A DNA stretch of 64,000 nucleotides, from the NCBI GenBank assembly GCA_028871795.1, contig JAGWMG010000005.1, positions 62,001 to 126,000 on the forward strand. Reading direction: 5' to 3'. Under the pieces are notes generated by a model. The model had not been told where the DNA came from, searched no databases, and saw nothing but the letters and a program-made list of their open reading frames with translations. Source of the DNA: Alphaproteobacteria bacterium. GTDB lineage: Bacteria; Pseudomonadota; Alphaproteobacteria; Micropepsales; Micropepsaceae. Positions 26,633 through 36,664 of this stretch are shown in pieces; the stretch's first letter is position 1, and each line of letters opens with the position of its first letter. The position numbers and the translations under genes were made by a program.

Positions 26633-28185
26633 CGGCGCGAGTCTTCATTCCTCGCGATTCCGGGTCGCTCGCCGTCGGTGCGGACGAAGTGGCGGTCGCG
26701 CTCGCGTCGGCGGCGCGCAAGCGAAATACGCCCGTCGAGATCGTGCGCACCGGCTCACGCGGCCTCTACTGGCTCGAACCCATGCTCGAAGTGGCCACCC
26801 CGAAAGGACGCATCGCCTATGGTCCGGTCGCTCCGCGCGACGTCGAGGCGCTGTTTGACGCCGGGATCCTCGGCGGCGGAGCGCACGCGCTGCGGCTCGG
26901 CCCGCCGGAAGAAATCCCGTTTCTCAAACGCCAGACGCGACTTACCTTCGCGCGTTGCGGCATCGTCGATCCGCTTTCGGTTTCGGATTACCGCGCCCAT
27001 GGCGGCTGGCGCGGACTTGAACGCGCCATGCGGTTCGAACCGGCGGCGATCGTCGAGGAAGTCGTCCAATCCGGGCTGCGCGGCCGCGGCGGCGGCGGCT
27101 TCCCGACCGGCATCAAATGGCGGACTGTCCGCGATGCCGAAAGCGCACAGAAGTACGTCGTCTGCAACGCCGACGAGGGCGACTCCGGGACGTTCGCCGA
27201 CCGGATGATCATGGAAGGCGATCCGTTCGTCCTCGTCGAAGGCATGGCAATTGCCGGCCTCGCCACCGGCGCCACCAAGGGCTTCATCTACATCCGCTCG
27301 GAATATCCCCATGCGGTCGCAACGATGGCGGCCGCGATCGAAGCGGCGCGCCGGGAAGGCTGGCTCGGCAAGCGTATCGCCGACTCCTCCTGTGATTTCG
27401 ACATCGAATTGCGCATAGGCGCCGGTGCCTATGTGTGCGGCGAGGAGACCTCGATGCTGGAAAGCATGGAGGGCAAGCGCGGCGTGGTTCGCGCCAAGCC
27501 GCCGCTCCCGGCTCATCACGGCCTTTTCGGCAAGCCGACGGTCGTCAACAACGTGCTCTCGCTCGCCTCCGTGCCGACCATTCTTTCGGAAGGCGCCAAG
27601 TTTTATCGGGACTTCGGCATGGGGCGGTCGCGCGGCACCATGCCGATCCAGCTTGCCGGCAATGTGAAGCGCGGCGGCCTGTTCGAGACGGCGTTCGGCG
27701 TCACGCTCGGCGAATTGGTCGACGACATCGCCGGCGGCACGGCGAGCGGCCGGCCGGTACGCGCCGTGCAGGTGGGCGGCCCGCTCGGCGCCTATTTCCC
27801 GCGGACGCTGTTCGATACGCCGTTCGATTACGAGGCCTTCGCCGCGCGCGACGGGCTCATCGGCCACGGCGGTATCGTCATCTTCGACGACACCGTCGAC
27901 ATGGCGCGTCAGGCCCGTTTTGCGATGGAATTCTGTGCCGTCGAATCCTGCGGCAAGTGCACGCCCTGCCGCATCGGCGCGACCCGCGGTGTCGAAGTTA
28001 TCGACCGTATCAGGCGCGGCGTCGAGCGCGAGGCCAACCTGGCGCTGGTGGAGGACCTCTGCAACACCATGAAATTCGGTTCGCTTTGTGCGCTGGGCGG
28101 TTTCACGCCTTATCCGGTAATGAGCGCGATCCGCCACTTTCCTGAAGATTTCGGCGCGAGCCCCCGTCTCGCCGCGGCCGAGTAA
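26629..28185 (+). CDS. fdsB: NAD-dependent formate dehydrogenase beta subunit (NuoF-like, FMN/NAD)
   Basis: 518 aa from GTG 26629, which overlaps the fdsG stop; the frame is open further 5' inside fdsG but that is not used. It has a short thioredoxin-like N-terminal part, then a NuoF-type core: FMN site GLRGRGGGGFPTGIKW, NAD/FMN region GAGAYVCGEETSMLESMEGK (written here as the residues around the conserved GEE), and a C-terminal [4Fe-4S] motif ESCGKCTPCRIG. It reduces NAD+ with electrons from formate. 11 nt before fdsA. Confidence 0.95.
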   Translation: MTARVFIPRDSGSLAVGADEVAVALASAARKRNTPVEIVRTGSRGLYWLEPMLEVATPKGRIAYGPVAPRDVEALFDAGILGGGAHALRLGPPEEIPFLKRQTRLTFARCGIVDPLSVSDYRAHGGWRGLERAMRFEPAAIVEEVVQSGLRGRGGGGFPTGIKWRTVRDAESAQKYVVCNADEGDSGTFADRMIMEGDPFVLVEGMAIAGLATGATKGFIYIRSEYPHAVATMAAAIEAARREGWLGKRIADSSCDFDIELRIGAGAYVCGEETSMLESMEGKRGVVRAKPPLPAHHGLFGKPTVVNNVLSLASVPTILSEGAKFYRDFGMGRSRGTMPIQLAGNVKRGGLFETAFGVTLGELVDDIAGGTASGRPVRAVQVGGPLGAYFPRTLFDTPFDYEAFAARDGLIGHGGIVIFDDTVDMARQARFAMEFCAVESCGKCTPCRIGATRGVEVIDRIRRGVEREANLALVEDLCNTMKFGSLCALGGFTPYPVMSAIRHFPEDFGASPRLAAAE

Positions 28186-28196
28186 GGACAGACGCC

Positions 28197-31043
28197 ATGT
28201 CGCTCATCAAGGAAATCGATTTCGGCACGCCGCGCCAGAAGGCGGAGAAGACGGTTAGCCTGACCATCGACGGCTTTTCGGTCGCGGTGCCGGAAGGCAC
28301 GTCCATCCTGCGGGCCGCGATGCACGCCGGCATCAAGGTGCCGAAGCTCTGCGCGACGGATTGCGTGGAAGCCTTCGGCTCGTGCCGGCTCTGTCTCGTG
28401 GAAATCCAAGGCCGCCCCGGCACGCCCGCCTCGTGCTCGACGCCGGTTGCGGACGGCCTTGTGGTGTCGACCCAAAGCGAGCGCTTGAAGAAACTGCGGC
28501 GCGGCGTGATGGAGCTTTACATTTCCGATCATCCGCTCGACTGCCTCACCTGCGCGGCCAACGGCGATTGCGAGCTGCAGGACATGGCCGGCGCGGTGGG
28601 CCTGCGCGAGGTGCGCTACGGCTTCGAAGGAGAAAACCACCTCGAAGCGGAGAAGGACCAATCCAATCCCTATTTCACCTTCGATCCTTCGAAATGCATC
28701 GTCTGCTCGCGCTGCGTGCGCGCTTGCGAGGAAGTGCAGGGTACTTTCGCGCTGACCATCGACGGGCGCGGCTTCGCCTCCAAAGTCTCGGCCGGCGTGG
28801 ACGAGCCGTTCCTGCAATCCGAATGTGTGTCGTGCGGCGCCTGCGTGCAGGCCTGTCCGACCGCGACGCTGATGGAAAAATCCGTCATCGAGATCGGACA
28901 GCCCGAGCATTCCGTGGTTACGACCTGCGCCTATTGCGGCGTCGGGTGCAGCTTCAAGGCCGAAATGCGCGGTGACGAACTCGTCCGCATGGTGCCGTAT
29001 AAGGACGGCAAGGCCAATCGCGGCCATTCCTGCGTCAAGGGCCGTTTCGCCTGGGGTTACGCGAGCCATCGCGACCGCATCGTGAAGCCGATGATCCGCG
29101 AGAAGATCGCCGATCCCTGGCGCGAAGTGAGCTGGGACGAGGCGATCGCCCGCGTCGGCTCCGAATTCCGCCGTATTCAGCAAATCTACGGCCGCGGCGC
29201 CGTCGGCGGCATCACCTCGTCGCGCTGCACCAACGAAGAGACCTTCCTGGTGCAGAAACTGGTGCGCGCCGGCTTCCACAATAATAATGTCGATACCTGC
29301 GCCCGTGTTTGCCATTCGCCGACCGGTTATGGTCTCTCAACCACCTTTGGGACATCGGCAGGGACGCAGGATTTCGATTCCGTCGAACAAGCCGCTGTCG
29401 TCATGGTCGTCGGCGCCAACCCGACCGACGGCCATCCGGTGTTCGCCTCGCGTCTGAAAAAGCGTTTGCGGCAGGGCGCCAAGCTCATCGTCATCGACCC
29501 GCGGCGGATCGATCTCGTCCGCACGCCGCATGTCGAAGCGGCTCATCATCTCGCGTTGAAACCCGGCACCAACGTCGCGGTCCTCACGGCGCTGGCGCAT
29601 GTCGTCGTGACCGAAGGTCTGGTCAATGAAGTTTTTGTGCGCGAGCGCTGCGAACTCGACGCCTTCGCCGACTGGGCGGCTTTCGTCGCCGGGGAGCGCA
29701 ACAGCCCCGCAGCGGTGGAAAAAATCTCCGGCGTTCCCGCGGCGGACATCCGCGCCGCCGCGCGCCTTTACGCCACCGGCGGCAATGCCGCGATCTATTA
29801 CGGCCTGGGCGTCACCGAGCACAGCCAGGGCACCACGGCGGTGATGGCAATCGCCAATCTGGCGATGGCGACGGGGAATATCGGCCGTCCGGGCGTCGGC
29901 GTGAATCCGCTTCGCGGCCAGAACAATGTGCAGGGTTCATGCGACATGGGTTCGTTTCCGCACGAGCTGCCGGGCTACCGTCACGTTTCCAACGCCGCCA
30001 CGCGGGCCACGTTTGAATCCCTGTGGGGTGTGTCACTCGACGCCGAGCCGGGACTGCGCATCCCCAACATGCTGGACGCCGCCATCGACGGCTCGTTCAA
30101 GGGGCTCTACATTCAGGGCGAAGATATTGCCCAGTCGGACCCCGATACCTCACACGTCACGGCAGGGCTCTCGGCGATGGAATGCGTCGTCGTGCAGGAT
30201 CTGTTCCTGAACGAAACCGCGAACTTCGCCCATGTCTTTCTTCCGGGCTCGACCTTCCTGGAGAAGGACGGCACCTTCACCAACGCCGAGCGGCGCATCA
30301 ACCGCGTGCGCAAGGTGATGGCGCCGCGCAGTGGTTATGCGGACTGGGAGATCACGCTGAGGATCGCCGAGGCGATGGGCTATCCCATGCACTACGCCCA
30401 CCCCTGCGAGATCATGGACGAGATCGCGCGCACCACGCCGACCTTCGCGGGCGTGAGCTACGAGAAGCTCGATGCCCAGGGCTCGGTGCAATGGCCGTGC
30501 AACGAGAAGGCGCCGCTGGGCTCGCCGGTCATGCATGTGGGCGGGTTCGTCAGGGGCAAGGGCAATTTCGTCATAACCGAATACGTGCCAACGGACGAAC
30601 GCACCGGCCCGCGCTTCCCGCTTCTGCTGACGACGGGGCGTATTCTCAGCCAGTATAACGTCGGCGCCCAGACGCGGCGGACCGAGAACGTCGTCTGGCA
30701 CGAAGAGGACCGCCTGGAGATTCATCCGCACGACGCCGAGCAGCGCGGCATTCGCGACGGCGACTGGGTCGGTCTCGCCAGCCGCTCCGGCGGAACCAGC
30801 CTGCGGGCGCGGATCACCGACCGCGTGGCGCCGGGCGTCGTCTATACCACCTTCCATCATCCCATGACCCAGGCGAACGTCGTCACCACGGACTATTCGG
30901 ACTGGGCGACCAACTGTCCCGAATATAAAGTGACGGCCGTTCAGGTCATGCCGTCAAACGGGCCGAGCGAATGGCAGCGGCGTTATCGGGAACTGGCGGA
31001 GAAGAACAGCCGCATCCGACTGCCCGTGGAGACCGCCGGATGA
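28197..31043 (+). CDS. fdsA: NAD-dependent formate dehydrogenase alpha subunit (molybdenum, catalytic)
   Basis: 948 aa. N-terminal NuoG-like part with a [2Fe-2S] set ([18 protein letters not shown]), the His-containing cluster region ([13 protein letters not shown]), two [4Fe-4S] sets ([26 protein letters not shown]), then the bis-MGD oxidoreductase domain starting [13 protein letters not shown]. The Mo ligand aligned to the selenocysteine of E. coli FdhF is Cys372 ([10 protein letters not shown]), so this is a Cys enzyme. It oxidises formate to CO2. Stop and fdhD start overlap as ATGA. Confidence 0.96.
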   Translation: MSLIKEIDFGTPRQKAEKTVSLTIDGFSVAVPEGTSILRAAMHAGIKVPKLCATDCVEAFGSCRLCLVEIQGRPGTPASCSTPVADGLVVSTQSERLKKLRRGVMELYISDHPLDCLTCAANGDCELQDMAGAVGLREVRYGFEGENHLEAEKDQSNPYFTFDPSKCIVCSRCVRACEEVQGTFALTIDGRGFASKVSAGVDEPFLQSECVSCGACVQACPTATLMEKSVIEIGQPEHSVVTTCAYCGVGCSFKAEMRGDELVRMVPYKDGKANRGHSCVKGRFAWGYASHRDRIVKPMIREKIADPWREVSWDEAIARVGSEFRRIQQIYGRGAVGGITSSRCTNEETFLVQKLVRAGFHNNNVDTCARVCHSPTGYGLSTTFGTSAGTQDFDSVEQAAVVMVVGANPTDGHPVFASRLKKRLRQGAKLIVIDPRRIDLVRTPHVEAAHHLALKPGTNVAVLTALAHVVVTEGLVNEVFVRERCELDAFADWAAFVAGERNSPAAVEKISGVPAADIRAAARLYATGGNAAIYYGLGVTEHSQGTTAVMAIANLAMATGNIGRPGVGVNPLRGQNNVQGSCDMGSFPHELPGYRHVSNAATRATFESLWGVSLDAEPGLRIPNMLDAAIDGSFKGLYIQGEDIAQSDPDTSHVTAGLSAMECVVVQDLFLNETANFAHVFLPGSTFLEKDGTFTNAERRINRVRKVMAPRSGYADWEITLRIAEAMGYPMHYAHPCEIMDEIARTTPTFAGVSYEKLDAQGSVQWPCNEKAPLGSPVMHVGGFVRGKGNFVITEYVPTDERTGPRFPLLLTTGRILSQYNVGAQTRRTENVVWHEEDRLEIHPHDAEQRGIRDGDWVGLASRSGGTSLRARITDRVAPGVVYTTFHHPMTQANVVTTDYSDWATNCPEYKVTAVQVMPSNGPSEWQRRYRELAEKNSRIRLPVETAG

Positions 31044-31861
31044 GCCTTCCTCCGGTTCACCGCGTCGAACGCATCTCCTGGCGCCACGGAGACGCCGCCA
31101 GCGGCGAGCGCGCAATTCCCGAGGAGACCGCCGTCGTCTTCACTTACAACCGCGCCGCGCATGCCGTGATGATGGCGACGCCGGCCGATCTCGAGGATTT
31201 CGCCGTCGGCTTCAGCCTCTCGGAAGGAATTGTCGCGGCGCCGGAAGAAATCCGGGACCTCGAGATCCTGCCAGGCGGGAAGGGTATCGAACTGCGGATG
31301 ACGATAGCGCGGTTGCGAAACGACGCCTTCGTCGAGCGGCGGCGGCATCTAGCGGGGCCGACGGGCTGCGGTCTCTGCGGCATCGAAAGCCTGGAAGAAG
31401 CGACGCGCCCGCCGCCCCGCGTCGACAGCGCGTTCACCGTCTCCGCCGAGGCGATCGCGCAGGCGCTTGCTTCTCTTTCGCCGCATCAGACCCTCAACCG
31501 TCAGACGCGCGCGGTTCACGCCGCCGCGTTCTGGCAGCCGGGCGTTGGTCTGGTTGCGCTTCGCGAGGATGTCGGCCGCCACAATGCGCTCGACAAGCTC
31601 GCGGGCGTCTTGGCGCGGGAAGCGATTGCGGCGGCGAACGGTCTGGTGCTGCTGACCAGCCGCGTATCCGTGGAAATGGTGCAGAAAGCGGCGGTCATGA
31701 GAAGCCCGGTCGTCGTCGCCGTTTCGGCTCCCACGGCGCTGGCGGTGCGCGTCGCCGAGGCCGCCGGTATCGCGCTCGTCGCCATCGCGCGCGACGATGG
31801 TTTCGAGGTCTTCACGCATGCCGGGCGGATAACCATGGGGGCCGACGAACATGTCGCCTGA
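31040..31861 (+). CDS. fdhD: Formate dehydrogenase sulfurtransferase FdhD (FdsC)
   Basis: 273 aa. Contains [12 protein letters not shown] with the two conserved cysteines Cys110 and Cys113, plus [14 protein letters not shown] and [15 protein letters not shown], typical of FdhD/FdsC. It transfers sulfur to the bis-MGD cofactor and hands the mature cofactor to FdsA. ATG 31040 overlaps the fdsA stop. The 3' end overlaps fdsD by 11 nt. Confidence 0.95.
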   Translation: MSLPPVHRVERISWRHGDAASGERAIPEETAVVFTYNRAAHAVMMATPADLEDFAVGFSLSEGIVAAPEEIRDLEILPGGKGIELRMTIARLRNDAFVERRRHLAGPTGCGLCGIESLEEATRPPPRVDSAFTVSAEAIAQALASLSPHQTLNRQTRAVHAAAFWQPGVGLVALREDVGRHNALDKLAGVLAREAIAAANGLVLLTSRVSVEMVQKAAVMRSPVVVAVSAPTALAVRVAEAAGIALVAIARDDGFEVFTHAGRITMGADEHVA

Positions 31862-32093
31862 CAAGCTCGTCTATATGGCCAATCAGATTGGCAAGTTCTT
31901 CGCGCATCAAGGCGAGGCCAAGGCGGCCGCCTCGATCGCGGATCATCTGGTGAAATTTTGGGATCCCCGGATGCGTAAGGCGATCATCGCGCATCTGGAT
32001 GGCGGCGGGTGCGGATTGGATCCGCTGGTTCTCCGGGCCGTAAAGAGCTTGCGCGAAGCGGCAACCGCTCCCAAACCTTCGCCAGCCTCCTAA
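31851..32093 (+). CDS. fdsD: Formate dehydrogenase delta subunit
   Basis: 80 aa. [20 protein letters not shown] and [15 protein letters not shown] match FdsD, a small protein needed for an active FdsABG complex and found associated with it in some bacteria. Last gene of the fdsGBA-fdhD-fdsD operon. Its last four bases overlap the end of the convergent mobA gene. Confidence 0.92.
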   Translation: MSPDKLVYMANQIGKFFAHQGEAKAAASIADHLVKFWDPRMRKAIIAHLDGGGCGLDPLVLRAVKSLREAATAPKPSPAS

Positions 32094-32716
32094 AGGTTTC
32101 CGCGCGCCAGCCTCTCCGCCTCGATCAAATCGTCCGGCGTGTTGATATTGAAGAAAGCGTGCGGTTCTGCGGAAATCTCTATGCGCGGGGCCGTCATCGC
32201 ATCGAGCGCCCACCAGACGCTGCGAAACTCGCCGCAGGCGATACCGGCCCGCAAGGCGCTGAGAGATTGATATGGCCATAAGGCGCACAGACTTTGCACA
32301 GTGCCCGAGGCGACAGCCACAACCGGTACGTTGACGGATGCTATTGCCGCCGCTTGTAGCTTCGCCACCATATCTCTCGGGAGAAAGGGCGTATCGCAGG
32401 GAAATGTGGCCAGCCACGCAGCGCCCATGGAAGGCAACTCCTGCAACCCGGCAACGACACCGCCGAGGGGGCCTGTTTCGCCGTCATAGGCATCGCGCAG
32501 CAGCGCGAATTCATCGCCGTAGCGGGAGCGGCAGCGTTCGACGTGTTCCGGCCGCACGTTCAGCATGAGAGCATCGACTTGCGGCCGCACCCGCGCGATC
32601 ACGGCGTCGAGCAAACATCCTTCACGGAAGGGCATGAACGGCTTGTCGGCCCCCATGCGTACGGCCTTGCCGCCCGCAACGACCAGTCCCGCGATGCGTT
32701 TTTCCCTGTCGTCCAT
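32090..32716 (-). CDS. mobA: Molybdenum cofactor guanylyltransferase
   Basis: 208 aa. Nucleotidyltransferase start IAGLVVAGGKAVRMGADKPF (the family LAGGxSxRMGxDK with conservative changes), then ATFPCDTPFLP around the metal-binding Asp. It attaches GMP to molybdopterin to make the MGD cofactor required by FdsA. Convergent with, and overlapping by 4 nt, the formate dehydrogenase operon, which makes functional sense although it is transcribed separately. Confidence 0.92.
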   Translation of the reverse strand: MDDREKRIAGLVVAGGKAVRMGADKPFMPFREGCLLDAVIARVRPQVDALMLNVRPEHVERCRSRYGDEFALLRDAYDGETGPLGGVVAGLQELPSMGAAWLATFPCDTPFLPRDMVAKLQAAAIASVNVPVVAVASGTVQSLCALWPYQSLSALRAGIACGEFRSVWWALDAMTAPRIEISAEPHAFFNINTPDDLIEAERLARGNL

Positions 32717-32805
32717 TGTTTCACCACTTGACCAGCCGCGTGCCGGGGTCTGCTGATTGCAATCCGTCTAATTCTCGATGTCGAAGTTCCTCCGGCATGG
32801 GCGCG

Positions 32806-32899
32806 TGCGATTATCGAATTTGAGAATTGGACGTTCCGCGCAAATAAGCAATTCCTTGAAAACAAAGGCGTGATGCGACTTGGCATGCAAGTTGCTGCC
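32806..32899 (+). repeat. Copy A of a ~94-bp regulatory element (UAS + sigma-54 promoter)
   Basis: About 90% identical to the reverse complement of 40563-40655, with one 1-nt length difference. Three invariant blocks are visible: an upstream 28-bp block at 32806-32833, containing the imperfect palindrome CGAATT-TGAG-AATTGG; a 22-bp block (AGCAATTCCTTGAAAACAAA and the following GG, ending 32868); and the promoter block 32875-32899. The upstream palindrome is about 80 bp before the expected transcription start, a usual distance for a sigma-54 activator site. Confidence 0.85.
32881..32896 (+). promoter_or_regulatory. Sigma-54 (RpoN) -24/-12 promoter for the cytochrome/ferredoxin/NrfD operon
   Basis: TGGCATGCAAGTTGCT fits TGGCAYRNNNNTTGCW at every position, with GG at 32882-32883 and GC at 32894-32895, ten bases apart. 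It reads towards the gene at 33018; the predicted transcript starts near 32907, giving a ~110-nt leader. The interval 32717-33017 holds no gene, only this element. Confidence 0.85.
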
Positions 32900-33017
32900 T
32901 GTTGGCCGCGGCAGGATCGGTTTTTGATTTGTCCGTTGGGTCTCGTGATCGCCAGTCGGAGTTCATCGCAGGCTGCCCGCGCGTTTCGCATACCTGGTTT
33001 CGATTGGAGAGCAAATC

Positions 33018-33782
33018 GTGCCCAAACACATTGTACGGCTCCTTGCGCTTCTTGTCGTTCTGGCTTTGATGTTCGTCGGCGGGAAATATTTTTTCACGCC
33101 AAAGTCTTTTCGGGCATACGGCCATTACCGCGCGGCCTCGGTTGAAGAAATTGCAGTCGTCAAGCCGAGAATAATCGACGCGGCTTCGTTTTCAGCCGTC
33201 TATCCCAAAGAGTATGCGACGTGGTCGGAGAACATACATCAGGTCGTGCAGTGTCAGGCCTGCCATATGGCGACGGAAAAGTTGTCGGACCGGGCCGGCG
33301 GTCCCGCCGCGCACGATCAGCGCGCAACGAAGGCGCTGCCCATTCCCCGCGATTCGCTGAAGCTGTGCGTCGAATGCCATCAGAAGATCGCCGGCCGGCC
33401 GGCCTCCATGCCCCAGATCGACGTCGTCAGCCACACCCAGGGCAAACAGTGCACGGCCTGTCATAACCCGCATTCTCCGCTGTTCTCGCCCGCAGGCGCG
33501 CCGGTGGCGCTGGCAAGCAGTTCGGGCGGCACCGGGGACGCGGCCGCGGGAAAGACCAAGTCCGCGCTCTGTGCGGCCTGCCACGGTCCCGCGGGCGTCA
33601 GCGCGGTCGCCGATTTTCCGAATCTCGCGTGCCAGAAGGAGCCGTATTTGACCGGCGCGCTGACGGCCTACCAGAGCGGAACGCGGGGCAATGCGATGAT
33701 GGGCGCAATCGCGAAGAGCTTGAGCAAGGCCGACATACGGAATCTGGCTGCGTATTTTGCGGGCCTGTCCTGCGCAAGATGA
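33018..33782 (+). CDS. Membrane-anchored tetraheme c-type cytochrome
   Basis: 254 aa. An N-terminal helix ([18 protein letters not shown]) serves as uncleaved anchor or signal. Four CXXCH heme motifs: CQACH (79-83), CVECH (117-121), CTACH (145-149) and CAACH (185-189). The first three lie in a NapC/NrfH-like multiheme spacing; the last begins a class I cytochrome-like domain ending [14 protein letters not shown]. Probably a periplasmic electron relay fed by the NrfD protein downstream, or feeding it. First gene after the sigma-54 promoter; its stop overlaps a possible ATG of the next gene (ATGA at 33779). Not assigned to a named complex. Confidence 0.88.
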   Translation: MPKHIVRLLALLVVLALMFVGGKYFFTPKSFRAYGHYRAASVEEIAVVKPRIIDAASFSAVYPKEYATWSENIHQVVQCQACHMATEKLSDRAGGPAAHDQRATKALPIPRDSLKLCVECHQKIAGRPASMPQIDVVSHTQGKQCTACHNPHSPLFSPAGAPVALASSSGGTGDAAAGKTKSALCAACHGPAGVSAVADFPNLACQKEPYLTGALTAYQSGTRGNAMMGAIAKSLSKADIRNLAAYFAGLSCAR

Positions 33783-33826
33783 ACCCGGCATGGGCGCGGT
33801 GCGAAGAGACGGAAAAGAGCGAAGAG

Positions 33827-34687
33827 ATGGACAAAAATAAGCCTTCCAAGAGCGAGATCGGCCGACGCGGCTTCATGTGTCTGCTCGGAAAAATGTCCGC
33901 CACCGCGGCGGTGTGCTCGAGTGTCGCGGCGGTCGCACTGGAGAGTGTCCCGACCGCTGCGAAGCCGAAGGTCGCCGAACCGCAGTATCCGGCGACGGGT
34001 CCGGTTCCCGGTTACGACTGGACCAAGCACCGCTGGGCATTCGGGGTCGATACCACCCGCTGCATCGGTTGCCTGCGCTGCGTCGAAGCCTGCAAGGTCG
34101 AAAACAACGTTCCGTTCAATCCAAACGACTATCGCACCTGGGTCGAGCGTTACGTTTATCTCGAGGGCGAGGACAAACCGCACATCGACAGCCAGTCCGA
34201 TCCCAAGAACATCGCCGCGGCCGGCACGTTGACGAATTACCGTTTTAGCGATCGCTACCGGGACGCCAAAGTCGAAAAGTCCTTCTTCGTAGCCAAGCTC
34301 TGCAATCATTGCGAGAACCCGCCCTGCGTTCAGGTTTGCCCGGTCGGCGCCACCTACAAGACGCCGGACGGGGTCGTGCTGATCGACAAAAACTACTGCA
34401 TCGGCTGCCGCTATTGCGTCCAGGCCTGTCCTTACGGCGCGCGCTACTTCAACGACGAGACTAATACCGCGGACAAGTGCACCTGGTGTTATCACCGGAT
34501 CACCAAGGGATTGAAGCCGGCTTGCGTGGAGGTCTGCCCCGTGCAGGCCAGAATATTCGGCGATCTCAACGATCCGTCGAGCACGATCAACGAGTTCATA
34601 CGAAGCCATCGCGTGCGCGTGCTCAAGCCGTGGACCGGAAACGGGCCGCACGTCTTCTACAACGAGATCGATAGCGAGGTGTCGTGA
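33827..34687 (+). CDS. Tat-exported ferredoxin with four [4Fe-4S] clusters (DmsB/NrfC-type)
   Basis: 286 aa. A twin-arginine signal (GRRGFMCLLGKMSATAAVCS) sends the folded protein to the periplasm. Sixteen cysteines sit in four sets: CIGCLRCVEAC, CNHCENPPCVQVC, CIGCRYCVQAC and CTWCYHRITKGLKPACVEVC. GGAAAAGAG favours ATG 33827; ATG 33779 overlaps the previous stop and would lengthen the region before RR to 28 residues. Such proteins form the electron wire between an NrfD-type membrane subunit and a redox partner. No molybdopterin subunit is encoded beside it. Confidence 0.9.
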   Translation: MDKNKPSKSEIGRRGFMCLLGKMSATAAVCSSVAAVALESVPTAAKPKVAEPQYPATGPVPGYDWTKHRWAFGVDTTRCIGCLRCVEACKVENNVPFNPNDYRTWVERYVYLEGEDKPHIDSQSDPKNIAAAGTLTNYRFSDRYRDAKVEKSFFVAKLCNHCENPPCVQVCPVGATYKTPDGVVLIDKNYCIGCRYCVQACPYGARYFNDETNTADKCTWCYHRITKGLKPACVEVCPVQARIFGDLNDPSSTINEFIRSHRVRVLKPWTGNGPHVFYNEIDSEVS

Positions 34688-35961
34688 TGGACACGTGGTT
34701 TCATACCGCCCCCTATGTCGTGTCCGCCTATAGCGGTTACGTCTACCCGAACGAAACCGTGTTGCCGTGGGGCGTGTTGATCGTCATCTACCCCTACATC
34801 ACCGGATTGGTGGCGGGGGCCTTCATCGTGTCGAGCCTCTATCACACGTTCCGGATTGAGAGCTTCAAGCCGGTGGCCCGCTTGGCGTTGCTTTCCGCTT
34901 TTGCCTTTCTCTGCTTCGCGCCCACCCCGCTGCTGTCCCACCTCGGGCACCGGGAGCGGGCCTTCGAGGCGATCTGGACGGCGCATTGGACGTCGGCTTT
35001 TGCCGCCTTTGGATATGTTGCGAGTTTCTACGCGCTCCTGCTGGTGCTGGACATCTGGTTCGCCTTTCGCGCCGACATCGTCGCCATGGCGCAGACCACC
35101 AAGGGGGCGGCGGGGCGCCTCTATCGCATTCTGACTCTGGGATCGTACGACGTTTCCGAACGCGCTCTGGGTTACGACCGCAAGTGGGCCGGCGTCTTGG
35201 CCGCCCTCGGGATCCCCGCCGCCATCGGCTTGCATGGCTATGTCGGCTTCGTCTTCGGTTCGGTGAAGTCGCGCGAATGGTGGTCGTCGGACCTCATGCC
35301 GGTGATCTTCCTGCTTTCCGCCGTGGTCTCCGGCGTGGCCGCGCTGGTCGTCATCTATGTGGTGTCCTCGAAGCTCCGAAGGACTGCGATCGACGAAAAC
35401 TGCATGACGGGATTGGCTCGGGTCATGTGGGTCTCTCTGATCGGGACCATGGCCGTGGAAGTGCTCGAATACATGGAGATGGTTTACAGGCGTGTCGAAG
35501 GCTTTGACATGATCAAGCAGCTGGTTGCCGGTCCCATGTGGGTAAGCCTCGCCACCCAGGCTCTGTGTTCCTTGGTTCCGTTCGTCATCTTGACCGTGCT
35601 TCTCGTTCGGCGTGTGCGGGGCCGGGCGCTGGTCGGTTGGATGAGCTTCTCCGCGGTCTTGATGATGGTTGCAGTGCTCGCCATGCGCTGGAACGTCGTG
35701 ATCGGCGGCCAGGAACTGTCCAAGACGCTGACCGGAATCCTGATCTACGCTCCCTCGCTCTGGGGCCGCGAGGGTGTTATCTGGGCGGCAACCTTGTTTG
35801 TCGGCAGTTTTGTCTGGTTGTGGGCTCTGGTCCGTCTGCTGCCGCCATGGGCACCCATCCCGACTTCGAAAAAAGGGATAATCAATGCGCGCGCTGACTT
35901 TGGTGAAACTGGGATTGATCCCGCTCGTCGCCATGAGTGGGAGCTGCGGGAGGGAGGTTAG
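34687..35961 (+). CDS. NrfD/PsrC-family membrane subunit
   Basis: About 424 aa, with roughly nine to ten membrane helices (e.g. VLIVIYPYITGLVAGAFIVS, VASFYALLLVLDIWFAF, PVIFLLSAVVSGVAALVVIY, GVIWAATLFVGSFVWLWALV). The family couples quinol/quinone chemistry in the inner membrane to periplasmic Fe-S proteins. Start: ATG 34687, or GTG 34684 overlapping the ferredoxin stop. The soluble tail after the last helix (about 35 residues, EWELREGG at the end) overlaps the next gene by 77 nt, longer than other overlaps here, and may be a recent extension. Together with the ferredoxin and cytochromes it should exchange electrons between the quinone pool and c-type cytochromes. Confidence 0.9.
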   Translation: MDTWFHTAPYVVSAYSGYVYPNETVLPWGVLIVIYPYITGLVAGAFIVSSLYHTFRIESFKPVARLALLSAFAFLCFAPTPLLSHLGHRERAFEAIWTAHWTSAFAAFGYVASFYALLLVLDIWFAFRADIVAMAQTTKGAAGRLYRILTLGSYDVSERALGYDRKWAGVLAALGIPAAIGLHGYVGFVFGSVKSREWWSSDLMPVIFLLSAVVSGVAALVVIYVVSSKLRRTAIDENCMTGLARVMWVSLIGTMAVEVLEYMEMVYRRVEGFDMIKQLVAGPMWVSLATQALCSLVPFVILTVLLVRRVRGRALVGWMSFSAVLMMVAVLAMRWNVVIGGQELSKTLTGILIYAPSLWGREGVIWAATLFVGSFVWLWALVRLLPPWAPIPTSKKGIINARADFGETGIDPARRHEWELREGG

Positions 35962-36274
35962 CTTCAAGGACGAGGTTCACCCGGTATTGGAGGCGCGTTG
36001 CATATCCTGTCATGCCCCCGGCGCTCCCGGCTGGGCCGCCAGCGGATTCAGCGTGGCGAGCTACCAAAGCGTTATGAAAGGCACCAAATACGGCCGGGTG
36101 GTCATCCCCGGCAGCAGCGCGGGAAGCACGCTGGTGAGGCTGCTCAATCACGAAACGGACCCTTCGATCGCCATGCCGAAAAGTCACCGGCCGGAAACGC
36201 CCTCGGAATGGCTGACGCCGGATCAGATCAAGCTCATCCGGACATGGATCGATCAAGGGGCCAAAGACAATTGA
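35885..36274 (+). CDS. Mono-heme c-type cytochrome (planctomycete-type PSCyt1-like)
   Basis: 129 aa. Hydrophobic N-terminus (LTLVKLGLIPLVAMSGSC) acting as signal, possibly lipoprotein-like with Cys21. Heme motif CISCH (39-43) in a DEVHPVLEARCISCHAPGAP context, then YQSVMKGTKYGRVVIPGSSA and the end RTWIDQGAKDN. The same architecture and the GAKDN end occur in the protein encoded at 39671-40081, showing paralogy. Last gene of the plus-strand operon; its start lies inside the NrfD gene. Confidence 0.85.
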   Translation: MRALTLVKLGLIPLVAMSGSCGREVSFKDEVHPVLEARCISCHAPGAPGWAASGFSVASYQSVMKGTKYGRVVIPGSSAGSTLVRLLNHETDPSIAMPKSHRPETPSEWLTPDQIKLIRTWIDQGAKDN

Positions 36275-36664
36275 GCCTCCGGCGCGAATGCCGTTGTCGA
36301 GGAGGACGCGCGTGATCTCATCGCTCGGCGGCGGCAGTTCGAAGATGAATGTGTTGTTCCCGGCACGCCTTGCCTCCATCCATCGGCGCGGCCAATTCGA
36401 GGTGGCGGACTGCGACGTCCGGCCACACCCGGGGTCGGTGCGGGCGCCTTCGCTTCGGCAATCGGCGGCGTTTCCTCTTCGGGCGAAGAAGGATCGTCTG
36501 CGGCGATGGCAGGCGAATCCGCCTGGTATCATCGGATTTGACCGTCTTGGTACTTTGTCCTTTGCCCGCTCGAGACCAAACATAGGCGCCCCAGCGACCG
36601 CGGGAATCATTTCGCGCGGCCCGGAAGGGATTTTCTTGCAGGATCCGTTCAGTTGGCTTGAGAC
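36275..36664. other. 390-bp stretch without a convincing gene
   Basis: Open frames exist on both strands but none has a ribosome site or recognisable protein. No sigma-54 motif like those at 32881 and 40566 is present. It should contain the promoter of the kinase gene at 36665 or be a leader read through from the operon. It could also hold decayed coding sequence. Confidence 0.5.

Noticed and set aside
29289..29315. Possible selenocysteine formate dehydrogenase
   Set aside because: The catalytic position is encoded by TGC (Cys372), not in-frame TGA.
36275..36664. Open frames on both strands between the cytochrome and kinase genes
   Set aside because: No homology pattern, ribosome site or consistent codon bias could be recognised.
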